DNA of 41,141 nt from JAPLVB01 sp964353635 (GTDB taxonomy: Archaea > Aenigmatarchaeota > Aenigmatarchaeia > QMZP01), in the NCBI GenBank assembly GCA_964353635.1, contig CAYGVS010000006.1, positions 1 through 41,141 of the forward strand, written 5' to 3'. The notes below the pieces were generated by a model. It did no database searches. It was not told the DNA's origin and saw only the letters and a list, made by a program, of their open reading frames with translations. Made by a program: the position numbers and the translations under genes. Below, in pieces: positions 32,169-40,900 of the stretch; within the stretch, counting starts at the first letter, position 1, and each line of letters begins with the position of its first letter.

Positions 32169-33974
32169 GCCGAACACCTCTTTCTTTATTGAAATGGCTT
32201 TGGGGTTTGCCTTTGCGCCATCCGTTGTTCCTTTTGCTGCTTTTTGCTTCCTTTTGGCTTCCGCGCAGAAGGAGCTGGTTGAGAGCTTGATTTTCCTTTC
32301 CTCTTTGATGCCGAGGCTGGACTTTATCTTCTTCCCGTAAGGGTACCTGAATGCGCTGGTAATGGCGTGCTCCATGCCTTTCGCAGGGCCCACTGCCACT
32401 GTCTCCCAGAAGACATAGCGCACAGGCACGCATTCCTTTGTCTCGGCCTCGGCTATCTTGGGGAGGAATGCCGTGGACCCAAGCCTGAGCACAAGAGAGA
32501 CCAGGAACACTGCCTGCAGCCCAAAAAACACCGATATCCCTGAAACCTGGAAGCTTTCTGCCAGGTAAGCGCCGAAAAGCGCCCCTGCCACAGTGCCTGC
32601 CCCGGCCATGAAGTTGTGGTTGGCGATAAAGGTAGGCCTCTTCTCTGAGGGAGTCACGCCAAGCAGATAATTGAAGACCACCAGGTCGAAAGCGCCCCAC
32701 ACGAAACCGTCATAAATCTTAAGCAGCAGAAGCTCCCACACATTGCTAGATAGGATGTATCCCAGCGGCACGAAGCAGATGAGGATGCCTGATATCACAA
32801 GTATCTTCCGGTTCCCGTACCTGTCGCACCTGCTTCCCCAATACCTCATGGAGGCCACCTGGACCAGCGCCCCGACTGTCACCAGGATTGCGAACCAGCC
32901 GTATCCTATGTCTAGGTCCTTCAGCATGTACACGGCAACGAAGGGGGCTGCGATGTTGACGCTGAAGTTCACCGCTGTCATGTAGGCAGTGAAGACCGCA
33001 AAATTCCTGTTTGTCCTTATCTGCAGCAGAAGATCGCTGGGATGGAAGTGAAGCCTGTAATGGTATGGCTTCTCCTGCCTGAGCTCAGGCTCCCTTATGC
33101 GGGAGAAAAAAGCGATTGATATCAGGCTCAGGATGATAGCGGCCGCGAAAATGGAAGGGAATCCCCACAGGTAGACCGCTGCCCCTGCCGCAAGGGTTGC
33201 AACCATCCCCGCTGCGCCTATTATCATGTTCCTGTTGCCGAAATACCTTCCCCTCCTGTCCTGCGGGACGATGTCACCCATCATGCTTGACCATGCAGGT
33301 CCTCTCATGCTGCTGAAGAAGCTCACTAACCCCAGAAGCGCTATAAGGAGCCATATCTCTGCGGCGTCCGAAAGGAAAAGGCCCATGAAAATGAGAGGGA
33401 TAAGGAAAACCCTGGAGGCAAGGGTGCAGAGGGTCCAAATCCTCTTCCTGGTCATTCTCCTGGTAAACCAGGCTCCAGGGAGCTGCGAAAGTATGCCTGC
33501 CAAGCTCTGGACTGAGTTAAGAAGCCCTATCTCTGTGTTCGAGGCCCCGAGAGCCAGGGCGAATGGTGTGGAATAGGAGCTTACGATGCTGCTTGAAGCA
33601 GTAGTGAAAGAGCCTTCTGCTATGGAATTGTCCAGGTCCCTGCGCAGATTTTCCTCTTCCTTCACCTTAGAATCAGTCTTCTCCTTTCTCCGCCTCTTCT
33701 TCGACTCATCATCGGAAGCCTTTCCCGTTTCCAGCACCCGCACGCCTGCGACCCGTTTCTGAGCCCCAACCGCCTGACCTTGGCTTTTAGGGGGAACTTC
33801 CCTCCCCTTCACGAAGGCGGCTTTGCCGCCTTCATTCAAATTTACGTATCTTCTCTCTGGGCTGCCCAATCTTATGACCTTGATCTCGCCATTCCTCTCC
33901 CCGTCCAGCAAAACTATCCGGTAAGCTTCGCAATCATCCCTTCTTGGCTCATCAATCTTGATTTCCGTATCCAT
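31848..33974 (-). CDS. MFS transporter whose frame continues into a SepF-like domain
   Basis: 708 residues in one open frame. Residues 1-45 form a small soluble start, 48-54 (EGGKAAF) are repeat-encoded, and 55-120 are basic and low in complexity. About 125-520 is a 12-helix major facilitator with RRMTRKRIW between helices 2 and 3 and GSRCDRYGNRK in the second half. After a basic linker comes a ~75-residue domain (about 630-705) with IVVHNL, NVVFVGLKAIKQ, a helix, and DEWLIVTP, the order seen in archaeal SepF, the FtsZ anchor. Either it is a membrane-anchored division protein or two genes fused by loss of a stop. The MFS part is firm; SepF is by eye. Confidence 0.78.
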   Translation of the reverse strand: MDTEIKIDEPRRDDCEAYRIVLLDGERNGEIKVIRLGSPERRYVNLNEGGKAAFVKGREVPPKSQGQAVGAQKRVAGVRVLETGKASDDESKKRRRKEKTDSKVKEEENLRRDLDNSIAEGSFTTASSSIVSSYSTPFALALGASNTEIGLLNSVQSLAGILSQLPGAWFTRRMTRKRIWTLCTLASRVFLIPLIFMGLFLSDAAEIWLLIALLGLVSFFSSMRGPAWSSMMGDIVPQDRRGRYFGNRNMIIGAAGMVATLAAGAAVYLWGFPSIFAAAIILSLISIAFFSRIREPELRQEKPYHYRLHFHPSDLLLQIRTNRNFAVFTAYMTAVNFSVNIAAPFVAVYMLKDLDIGYGWFAILVTVGALVQVASMRYWGSRCDRYGNRKILVISGILICFVPLGYILSSNVWELLLLKIYDGFVWGAFDLVVFNYLLGVTPSEKRPTFIANHNFMAGAGTVAGALFGAYLAESFQVSGISVFFGLQAVFLVSLVLRLGSTAFLPKIAEAETKECVPVRYVFWETVAVGPAKGMEHAITSAFRYPYGKKIKSSLGIKEERKIKLSTSSFCAEAKRKQKAAKGTTDGAKANPKAISIKKEVFGMALMERKPSNQNGSEYMELGYERQSPKTAKIVVHNLQRFAETDKIVKNIKSKNVVFVGLKAIKQTNMDDLKQSVAKINRACMEANSNLSLVEDEWLIVTPISASIV
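33813..33833. repeat. GAAGGCG ladder element, single rung, inside the MFS-SepF gene
   Basis: Arm GAAGGCGGC (33813-33821), loop TTT, arm GCCGCCTTC (33825-33833). On the coding strand it is identical to the copy at 1194-1214 over all 21 nt and encodes the same EGGKAAF (residues 48-54). Confidence 0.87.
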
Positions 33975-34052
33975 ACCTCCACCCGATCGCTTGGGTTCAT
34001 GTCAGCGGCTGAGCATTCCAATCGGGAGGCGGGGGCGCTGATTCCATTGCTT

Positions 34053-34182
34053 GAAGGCGTCTCTGAGCTGGAAGGCGAGTACTGGATTGAAGGCGTTTCA
34101 GTGCCTGAAGGCGACTCCTGTCGCCTTCTCTCAATTTGACGCCTTCCTTCTTTCGTTCGCCTTCGGTCTTTTGGACGCCTTC
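34053..34182. repeat. GAAGGCG ladder element, four nested rungs, 18-nt period
   Basis: Left arms start at 34053, 34071, 34089 and 34107; right arms end at 34128, 34146, 34164 and 34182. All steps are exactly 18 nt, and all pairs share the centre 34117.5. Arm pairs from outside in: GAAGGCGTC/GACGCCTTC, GAAGGCGAG/TTCGCCTTC, GAAGGCGTT/GACGCCTTC, GAAGGCGAC/GTCGCCTTC. Every rung forms 9 pairs with at most one G-U, although the last two arm bases vary. The 9-nt spacers do not match each other. The terminal loop is TCCT. It lies 79 nt upstream of the MFS-SepF start codon, in the direction of that gene. Confidence 0.92.
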
Positions 34183-34201
34183 CTTCCATGGGTGTATGTA
34201 T

Positions 34202-34222
34202 GGCCGGGCTTTCTGCCCGGCC
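34202..34222. repeat. GC-rich perfect hairpin
   Basis: GGCCGGGC (34202-34209), loop TTTCT, GCCCGGCC (34215-34222): 8 G-C pairs. It has no following T-run and sits between the ladder and the structured segment, in a region without genes. Possible terminator or part of an RNA. Confidence 0.6.
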
Positions 34223-34370
34223 GCTCACCCATTGTTTTGAAATATCCAGCATATTGCAAGAGGCTGTAAAGCATTCCCTTTTGCAATGTGCTGGCAGGCA
34301 AGCATGAAACTTTTCTGGAAGGGGTTTCATATGGCATTCTAGGGATTTTTATCTACCACAAGAGAACAAG

Positions 34371-34491
34371 GGACAGACCGCTGTCCGGGGCGCCGGGAAG
34401 CGCGAGCATGATAGCGAAAAGGTGAGAATTGGCAACCCAATTCCCCTCTCCCCCCTTTCGCTTTGCGATCAAAGGCACCTCTTGATGCCTT
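34371..34491. other. Structured gene-free segment, possible small RNA
   Basis: Several stems in sequence: GGACAG/CTGTCC around ACCG (34371-34386); a long hairpin with outer AGCGAAAAGG (34413-34422) and CCTTTCGCT (34454-34462) and inner AATTGG/CCAATT (34427-34442); and AAGGCA/TGCCTT (34472-34491). GGATTTTTATCT at about 34342-34353 could be a plus-strand promoter. I see no match to SRP RNA (no helix 8 GGAAGCAGC core) or 5S rRNA. The stretch 34223-34370 before it shows nothing recognisable. Confidence 0.35.
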
Positions 34492-34494
34492 ATC

Positions 34495-34886
34495 ACTTAC
34501 ATTGTGGTCAAGACCGCATTTTCTGTGCAGAGAGAATCACTTGAAGGCGGCTCAAGTCCGAAGGTTGTTATATTAGGGATTCTGCCTGTTTGCCTTGTTT
34601 GCCCTTCTCGCTCGGGATGAATCCAAGCAAATTCGGTTCATATTCAAGTCTGAAGGCGGCTGCATTGCATGTTTTTGATTGACGCCTTCATATCTATACT
34701 CGCCTTCATCTCCTATGCTCCCTGACTATTTCGCTTCAGGGCAACTCTCTGCCTGTATGTATGGTCCTACCGCATCAAGGTGTTTTCCTATGGTCCATCC
34801 TTATGCGATGCTTTTCCCAGCCGAAGCTTTTGGAGCACTGAGGCTCAACTCGTGCGTAAGCGCACATCGGGAAATAACCACAAAAT
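34495..34886 (-). ncRNA. rnpB: Probable RNase P RNA
   Basis: The minus strand carries RNase P core features. P1: TTGTGGT near 34876-34884 pairs with ACCACAA near 34502-34508. P4: AAGCATCGCAT (34813-34803) pairs with ATGCGGTCTT (34519-34510), with one bulged base right after AAG, where the universal P4 bulge lies. It is preceded on the 5' side by GGGAAAAG, similar to CR-I, and on the 3' side by ACAGAA (34526-34521), the CR-V signature. GTGCG/CGCAC (34852-34865) and CCCTGA/TCAGGG (34720-34741) form internal hairpins. About 390 nt is a normal archaeal length. The P1 5' strand coincides with the predicted start 25 nt after a TATA box. CR-II/III were not proved. Confidence 0.72.
34543..34707. repeat. 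GAAGGCG ladder arms inside the RNase P RNA
   Basis: On the minus strand: GAAGGCGAG (34707-34699), 9-nt spacer, GAAGGCGTC (34689-34681), then GCCGCCTTC (34660-34652) and, 100 nt later, GCCGCCTTC (34551-34543). Nested pairing gives an inner rung (34681-34689 with 34652-34660, one mismatch) and a long-range outer rung of 7 pairs (34699-34707 with 34543-34551). The 18-nt step holds on the left side only. ACAACCTTC at 34568-34560 may be a decayed further arm. Confidence 0.65.
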
Positions 34887-34899
34887 ATAATTATATGAA

Positions 34900-34912
34900 G
34901 GTATTTATATAT
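34900..34912 (-). promoter_or_regulatory. TATA box for the RNase P RNA
   Basis: On the minus strand ATATATAAATACC, about 25 nt before the first paired base of P1. The distance matches archaeal TBP-dependent initiation and supports the RNA's strand and 5' end. Confidence 0.6.
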
Positions 34913-35024
34913 CTTTCCCTTTATTCTGTAAAAATACTACTTTTTCGCTCACAGATAGCTTTTTAAACCCAAAAATCAAGAGACAGATGTCACACGGAAG
35001 AACATTGCGCTACAGGTTGGTTTT

Positions 35025-35228
35025 ATGCCGCATGAATCTGAGGAACAGCAGGAGCAAAAGCCGGAGACTATAACCACCACGATAGAGATAGAGAAGGAGC
35101 TTTTTCTCAAATTCAAGGCTTTGTGCGTCCTGAAGGAGCTCAAGATCTCCAGCGAGATCGAGAGGCTCATAAAGAAAAGGGTTGAGGAGCTTTCAGAGAG
35201 CACAGACCTTCCGAGAATGGAAGACTAG
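35025..35228 (+). CDS. Small ribbon-helix-helix-like protein
   Basis: 67 residues. A polar start (ESEEQQEQKPE) precedes TITTTIEIEKELFLKFKALCVLKELKISSEIERLIKKRVEEL, the strand-helix-helix pattern of MetJ/CopG-type DNA-binding proteins. No toxin gene follows closely. AGCTTTTTAAACCC at about 34956-34969 is a likely promoter. It could regulate itself or the neighbouring gene. Confidence 0.7.
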   Translation: MPHESEEQQEQKPETITTTIEIEKELFLKFKALCVLKELKISSEIERLIKKRVEELSESTDLPRMED

Positions 35229-35298
35229 GCCTTTGCTGATTTTGCAAGGTTTACAGGAAGGAATGAAGCTTTAAATTCCTTTGTTTCTTTATTCATTT

Positions 35299-36168
35299 AT
35301 GCACACGGGTAAACGGCTTGCCAAAGAGAATATATTTAAAAAGGGTTCTCGGTTAAGGGAATACTGGCCGTCAAATTCAGAACTGCTTCTTGAAGAGATG
35401 TGCGAGTATTTCGGAACTGAGCTTAACCAGGCTTATGTAAATCCAATTAATGGGGCCAAACTTGTCCGCGAGTCCAAGCCTGTCAAGGCTACACACAGGA
35501 AGACGGGCAAAGAGCGGCTCCTGCAATTCCAGTTCACAAAGTTTTCTCCTTTTCATTCTGATGCATGGCTTGATGTATATAATCAAACGCGGGGCAGGAG
35601 AAAACCTCTCGATTATGACAATGCGATGAAGGAAATCGAGGCCCAAATCGAAGAAAAGTGTTGGAACAACCTTCTGGAGCTTACAGACTCATCATACATC
35701 CCAGGAGTTACCATGATGCGCTTTGAGAAGGAGCTGTATTTTGCGATATTTGATGTCACTAAAGAACTACCGAAAGAATGGCTAAAGCCTTTTTTGATTC
35801 ATTCTAATGCTCCGGAAATCCTGGACAGGCCCCCTGAGGTTTGGATCGAATATAACAGAAAACCTGAATTCATCGGACTTAGGAAAAAGGGAGACCTGAA
35901 TTATGACCATCTTCTGATAGACTTCCCTCAAGTCAATAAAATGCATTCCACATCAATGAGCAATGCTATGACTTCTTATCCAATGAAGAATCTCAAGCCG
36001 GAAAACTACATAAGGGACTCGAGAGAAAGCGAAAATATGCCTGTTTTCAAAGACCATGAGATTTATTACAGGCAGTCCTATAATATCCACTCAGAAATCC
36101 CTGTTGAAATGACCATGGGTTTCATACATCAATATCTCAAGTCGCTTTGCCTGGGAAAGACTCTTTAA
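35299..36168 (+). CDS. Hypothetical protein (289 aa)
   Basis: Not recognised. A GCTTTAAATTCC box at 35267-35278 puts initiation at the ATG 35299; the TTG 18 nt upstream is unlikely. The protein is soluble, rich in aromatic residues and basic-acidic pairs (REYWPSNSELLLEEMCEYFG, FSPFHSDAWLDVYNQTRGRRKP). No membrane segment and no recognised catalytic motif. After it, 36169-36326 has A/T-rich small hairpins and an AATTTATTTATACC box for the next gene. Confidence 0.6.
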   Translation: MHTGKRLAKENIFKKGSRLREYWPSNSELLLEEMCEYFGTELNQAYVNPINGAKLVRESKPVKATHRKTGKERLLQFQFTKFSPFHSDAWLDVYNQTRGRRKPLDYDNAMKEIEAQIEEKCWNNLLELTDSSYIPGVTMMRFEKELYFAIFDVTKELPKEWLKPFLIHSNAPEILDRPPEVWIEYNRKPEFIGLRKKGDLNYDHLLIDFPQVNKMHSTSMSNAMTSYPMKNLKPENYIRDSRESENMPVFKDHEIYYRQSYNIHSEIPVEMTMGFIHQYLKSLCLGKTL

Positions 36169-36326
36169 GGCGGGATTTCCAATTCCGCAGCAAAAAATCC
36201 GCAAATTTTTGCAGAACCCGCGGAAAACAGAAAAATTTATTTATACCAAAAGACATAATAATATTAATTAGTTCTTTAATCTGTCCAGCGGACTAAAAAT
36301 TTTTCCTCAAGAGAACATCCCCAGAT

Positions 36327-37352
36327 ATGCGAGTCGGAATAATTTATGACAAGGCAGAGAAGCTTGAGAATGCCCACGACATCATATCATCAGAGGAGAT
36401 TAAGAACGATGTCGCTTCCATCAAGAAGGCCCTGAAATCGCTTGGCCACGAGGCTGTGGTCATCCCGCTGGAGGTCAATGGCGACCACAGGTATTCCATC
36501 GGAAGGTTCTTCTCGCGCATCAAGAATTCCGGAGTTGACGTTGTGTTCAATGTGTGCGAGGACATTGACGGCAGCAGCCAGAACGAGATAAACATCCCCG
36601 CAATACTTAACCTGCTGAACATACCATACACTGGCTCTGACATATTCGGCCTTATCATGACCAATGACAAGGGGAAGACCAAGCATATCCTGGTAAGCGA
36701 GGGCATAATGACCCCTAGATACCGCATATACCAGTCGCCAAAGAACATAAGCTGGAACCTGAATTACCCAGCGATTGTCAAGCCCAACAATGAGGACGGG
36801 AGCTTTGGCATAGATTCAGGCGCTGTGGTCCATAACATAGAGGACCTTAGGAAAAGGGTGCAGTTCGTGATAGAGGGCTTCAAGCAGCCGGCCCTTGTAG
36901 AAGAGTACATTGACGGAAGGGAGTTCCATGTCTCTGTGTTCGGGAACTATCCTGACATTGAGATACTTCCCATATCAGAGATAATTTTCGAGAACTACCC
37001 TGAAGGCAAGCCCAGGATAACCGATTACAATGCCAAATGGGTGAAGGAAAGCGAAGAGTTCAGGAATACCCCGGTCAAGTGCCCTGCTGATATTGAGCCA
37101 GCGCTTGAGGAGAAGATAAGGAAGGTCGCTGTTGAGTGCATGAGGATATTCATGTTCAGGGACTACGGAAGGGTTGATATCCGGATGGACAGTAACGAGA
37201 ACCTGCACGTGCTGGAAGTGAATGCCAACCCTGACATATCACCCAAGGCAGGCTACATGCGCTCTTTCCTTGCCACAGGCAGGACTTACGGGGACTTCCT
37301 GCATTCCATAATCCATTGGGCTGCCCAAAGGAAGAGCCCAGCCGTATCATGA
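36327..37352 (+). CDS. D-alanine-D-alanine ligase-like ATP-grasp enzyme
   Basis: 341 residues. The N-terminal VGIIYDKAE fold, VVFNVCEDIDGSSQNE (family: VFPxLHGxxGExG replaced), IPYTGSD, then the ATP-grasp domain: YPAIVKPNNEDGSFGID, ALVEEYIDGREFHVSVFG and the metal site RVDIRMDSNENLHVLEVNANPD. It belongs to the archaeal Ddl-like group; organisms without murein use these for other carboxylate-amine ligations, so the substrate is unknown. It is 10 nt from the convergent membrane-protein gene. Confidence 0.88.
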   Translation: MRVGIIYDKAEKLENAHDIISSEEIKNDVASIKKALKSLGHEAVVIPLEVNGDHRYSIGRFFSRIKNSGVDVVFNVCEDIDGSSQNEINIPAILNLLNIPYTGSDIFGLIMTNDKGKTKHILVSEGIMTPRYRIYQSPKNISWNLNYPAIVKPNNEDGSFGIDSGAVVHNIEDLRKRVQFVIEGFKQPALVEEYIDGREFHVSVFGNYPDIEILPISEIIFENYPEGKPRITDYNAKWVKESEEFRNTPVKCPADIEPALEEKIRKVAVECMRIFMFRDYGRVDIRMDSNENLHVLEVNANPDISPKAGYMRSFLATGRTYGDFLHSIIHWAAQRKSPAVS

Positions 37353-37361
37353 TGCTTATTC

Positions 37362-37832
37362 TTAGTACTTCACCATGTACCTGTCTATCTCCTGCAGGAA
37401 GAAGCACACCAACAGGATGGAAAAGTATATCATGAGGCCTAAGCCGCTTGATGAGATTATCTCATAGCCTCCAACGGAAGCCGAGAAATTTATGCCATAC
37501 TGTATGTTCGTTATTGGATAGAACAAGGCAACAGTCCCCTCGGAGAACAGGTCAAGTATGGTGTGGGAGAACAGGAAGAGCAGCATGCATATGGCAGCCT
37601 GCCTCTCAGTTTCCCCTCCCCATGTGTACATTATGGATAGTATGGTGAAGGGAACTGCAAGGGTGAAGAACAGGTTGTGGAACATGGCGCCCGGGAGCCC
37701 CATGAAATGGTCCACGTCTATGAGCACTGCGGTTAAAGCCATCATCAGCACAGCAGGGATGCCGTGCTTCATGTGTATCCTCGCCGCGAGCGCGGCCATC
37801 AGGGGGAATATGAAGTGGAAGAGAGCGTCCAT
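37362..37832 (-). CDS. Membrane protein of the metal-dependent hydrolase type (DUF457-like)
   Basis: 156 residues from ATG 37832; a TTG at 37847 is possible. Five membrane helices. Metal-type motifs: HFIFPLMAALAAR at the start, AVLIDVDHFMGLPG, MFHNLFFT and FLFSHTILDLFSEG, with D/H pairs placed as in the protein at 13687. Paralogous relation to that protein is likely though weak. Function unknown. Confidence 0.7.
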   Translation of the reverse strand: MDALFHFIFPLMAALAARIHMKHGIPAVLMMALTAVLIDVDHFMGLPGAMFHNLFFTLAVPFTILSIMYTWGGETERQAAICMLLFLFSHTILDLFSEGTVALFYPITNIQYGINFSASVGGYEIISSSGLGLMIYFSILLVCFFLQEIDRYMVKY

Positions 37833-37935
37833 CTCATCGCCTTTCAATAAGTGTCTTGATAGTATAGGAAATTTATTAATATATATTTGGGTGAGGGGAT
37901 TTAAGTATAAAAGGTGCTCCTAAAGGCTCAAGGCA

Positions 37936-37948
37936 AAAATATAAAGAG
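37936..37948 (+). promoter_or_regulatory. TATA box for the giant secreted protein
   Basis: AAAATATAAAGAG about 40 nt before ATG 37982; the transcript would start near 37967. Confidence 0.5.
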
Positions 37949-37981
37949 ATGGATTTAAGCCCAAACAAACAAATATGAATA

Positions 37982-40900
37982 ATGAAGCAAGTGTTGCTGC
38001 TTTTAGTTTCCGTGCTTTTATTCAGCATCGCATTTTCCCCAGGAACAGAAGCAGCCACCATCAGCGCAGCAAACTGCTCCCGGGATGCTGTGCAGTCTGC
38101 CATCAATAGCTCTAGCAATAATGATACTGTACTGATTCCGGCCGGCACATGCACTTGGAACAGCGGCTTGTCCTGGTCAAAACCGTTGGTTATCCAGGGA
38201 ATGGGAACTGATGACAATCCTAATTCCTGGCCGGTCATCAATGCCAACGGAGTCGTATTGTTCGACCTTCATGCCGCAAGCGGAGATTTCAGGCTCAGCA
38301 GGCTTGCATTTTCCGGCTCGGGTGGAATTGCTTCAGGAGGGCTGGAAAGCTGCATAATCCAGTTCGGAGGAGTTGAGAACTCAGGCATTCCTGATTCCAT
38401 CCGAATGGATCATGTCAAATTCACTAATGTGAATGCCCATAATGTCATTGGAGTCGGCCCTTGGTGGACGTTTAAGGGCATTACCCATCATCCTTGGATG
38501 CTATGGGACCACATTACACATTCAAGCAACATTGGAGTTATGTTTGCGAAAATATGGGGAAGCAATGCCATGTGGCAGGCTGACGATGATTACGGTACAT
38601 ACAAGGCCATATATATAGAGGATTCAACATTTTATTGGTCCCCTGGGTTAGCCAACTCCATAACCGATACCGAGATGGGGATTAGACTTGTCTTCCGTCA
38701 CAATACAGTTACTAATGGTGAAGTCCAAATGCACGATACTAGCGGCACTCAGGGGGCAAGAGGTAATCGTTTAGCTGAAGTATATGAAAATAATTTTGTT
38801 GGCTGCATAGGTGGTGGTGGCTGTAATAACTCCCCCGCTATGGTGTTTAGGGGCGGAACCGGGGTTATGTATAACAATACTATAGGTCCTGGCTACGGCG
38901 CTGGGAGATTATTTCAACAGGTATGGGCACATGCGGTTTGTAACACCTCCACCTACCCTAGATGGAGTGATGCACGAGGAAATATGGGATGTGTTGATAG
39001 CACACCCGAATATATATGCAGCAGTCTTGCCGCCCACTGCACTGGAGGTACTCACGGATATTGCGAAACGAATGGCAATTGCGCTGTGGGAACTTGCGTA
39101 TGGAGTTGTTCTTCTTCGAGCGATTGTGCTACTGGTCAGTCTTGTATTACATTCGATGGTCAACAGGATTCATACGGTTGGCCAGCAAGAGACCAGAATG
39201 GTAGAGGTAAGGACGATACGAATTATCAGAACACAAATTCGCCCATTTATGCTTGGGGTAACAAGGACGAAAACGGAAATCCCATAACATTACCTGTGCC
39301 AGGCGGCTCAGAAAACTATCTTCAGGAAGACCGAGATTTTTGTAATCATTCCCCGGCAACAGCATGTGGATCAAAAAGTGCTTGGACTTATACCCCTTAC
39401 ACCTATCCCCACCCGCTCACCAAAAAGGGAATTATTAACGCAGCCAACTGCTCCCAGCAGGCTGTGCAGGCGGCTGTGAATTCTGCAAACAGGGGGGATA
39501 CTGTGCTTGTGCCTGCCGGCAGTTGTGCATGGTCATCTACCCTTATTATAACCAAAGGACTGACCCTCCAAGGCTCAGGGGTTGACCAGACCAAAATAAA
39601 TGGTAAAATAATATTAGTATACTATCAGCCAGATGCTACAGCACAGTCAAACCATGAAACCCTGAAAATCACGGGATTTACTTTTGATGGCAATGATGCA
39701 ACCAACCCAGACCTTGGATATACCGGACTTATCAGAGTCTTCAATCCGTCTGCTACAGGATATGTCTATCTGGTATTAAAAAATAATACTATCAAGAATA
39801 CCCTCAGTAGCGGAAGAGGTTTATATATAACTGGAGCTTGTTGGGGTGTAGCTTCATCAAATACCTTCGATAGAATAAGTTCACCACTCACTGCTGGGGG
39901 GAATGAGTATGATTCGTGGAATAACCAAGTTCAAGCTTATGGTGTAGCTCAGAACTTCTATTTTGAGGACAACACAATCAGTTTCTCATCTTCTTACCCT
40001 GCAGGTGGATCTGGATGGATGGAATCGGGTGGGGGTGGACGGTATGTGGTAAGGTATAACACATGGGATTACACAAACGCTGCTGCTCCTGGTGAGTTTT
40101 GGGATGTTCATGGTCTTCAATCGGGGCCAAACTGTCAACAATATTCAACGATGGTGGCAGAATTTTACGGGAACAAGATTATTAACCAGATGAATGCTTA
40201 CCGTTGGATGTTGCATAGAGGTGGTTGGTTGTTAATGTTTTATAACACGGTTGCTGGCAATACAAATCCTCCTAATAGTGTTACACAGTATTACTGTAAT
40301 ACATGCCAAGATTCAGCGGCTTATGGAGGGACTGCTACCTTTGATCAAAAGGCACAGAACTCATATTACTGGAGGAATCTCGCTAGCAACACCGAGAAAG
40401 CATTTTCATATAGTGATCCAGGTACGGGTGGATGCCCTTCCGATCCAGTCATAGAGAATACTGACTTTTTTAATTATAACGCAAATTTTGACGGAACAGC
40501 TGGAGTCGGCTGCGGCCCTCTTGCCTCCCGCCCTTCAACCTGCACCACAGGAGTTGGTTATTGGGCAACTAGTCAATCATGTTCTGATTTAACCGGAATG
40601 ATAGGAGCAAATCCAGCTACTCCTATTTCCGGCACCCTCTACAAATGCACATCTACCAACAATTGGACAGCCTATTACACCCCATACACCTATCCCCATC
40701 CCCTCACACTCTCCGGAAACCCCCAAACCTGCTCTGGCACCTGCTGCCCCCCAGGCGAGGTCTGCTCCACAAGCTACTTCACTCCAAGCACTGACTGCTC
40801 AACCTGTTGCACAGGAGGATCCTGCAGACCGATTTCATGCGGAGACGGTCACTGCGATCCAGGAGAGACCTGCCCTGCTGACAACTGCTGCTCTGGCTCC

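Noticed and set aside
34053..34182. CRISPR array
   Set aside because: Arms are only 9 nt, spacers 9 nt, and the repeat orientation inverts at the centre; no cas genes in the window.
33780..34330. Open frames across the ladder (plus 33780-34139, minus 33914-34330) as genes
   Set aside because: Their repetitive peptides (EG- or RRR-rich) are a by-product of the 18-nt repeat, and they overlap the start of a real gene.
34495..34886. SRP RNA as identity of the minus-strand RNA
   Set aside because: The conserved helix 8 core (GGAAGCAGC type) is absent, while P1/P4/ACAGAA of RNase P are present.
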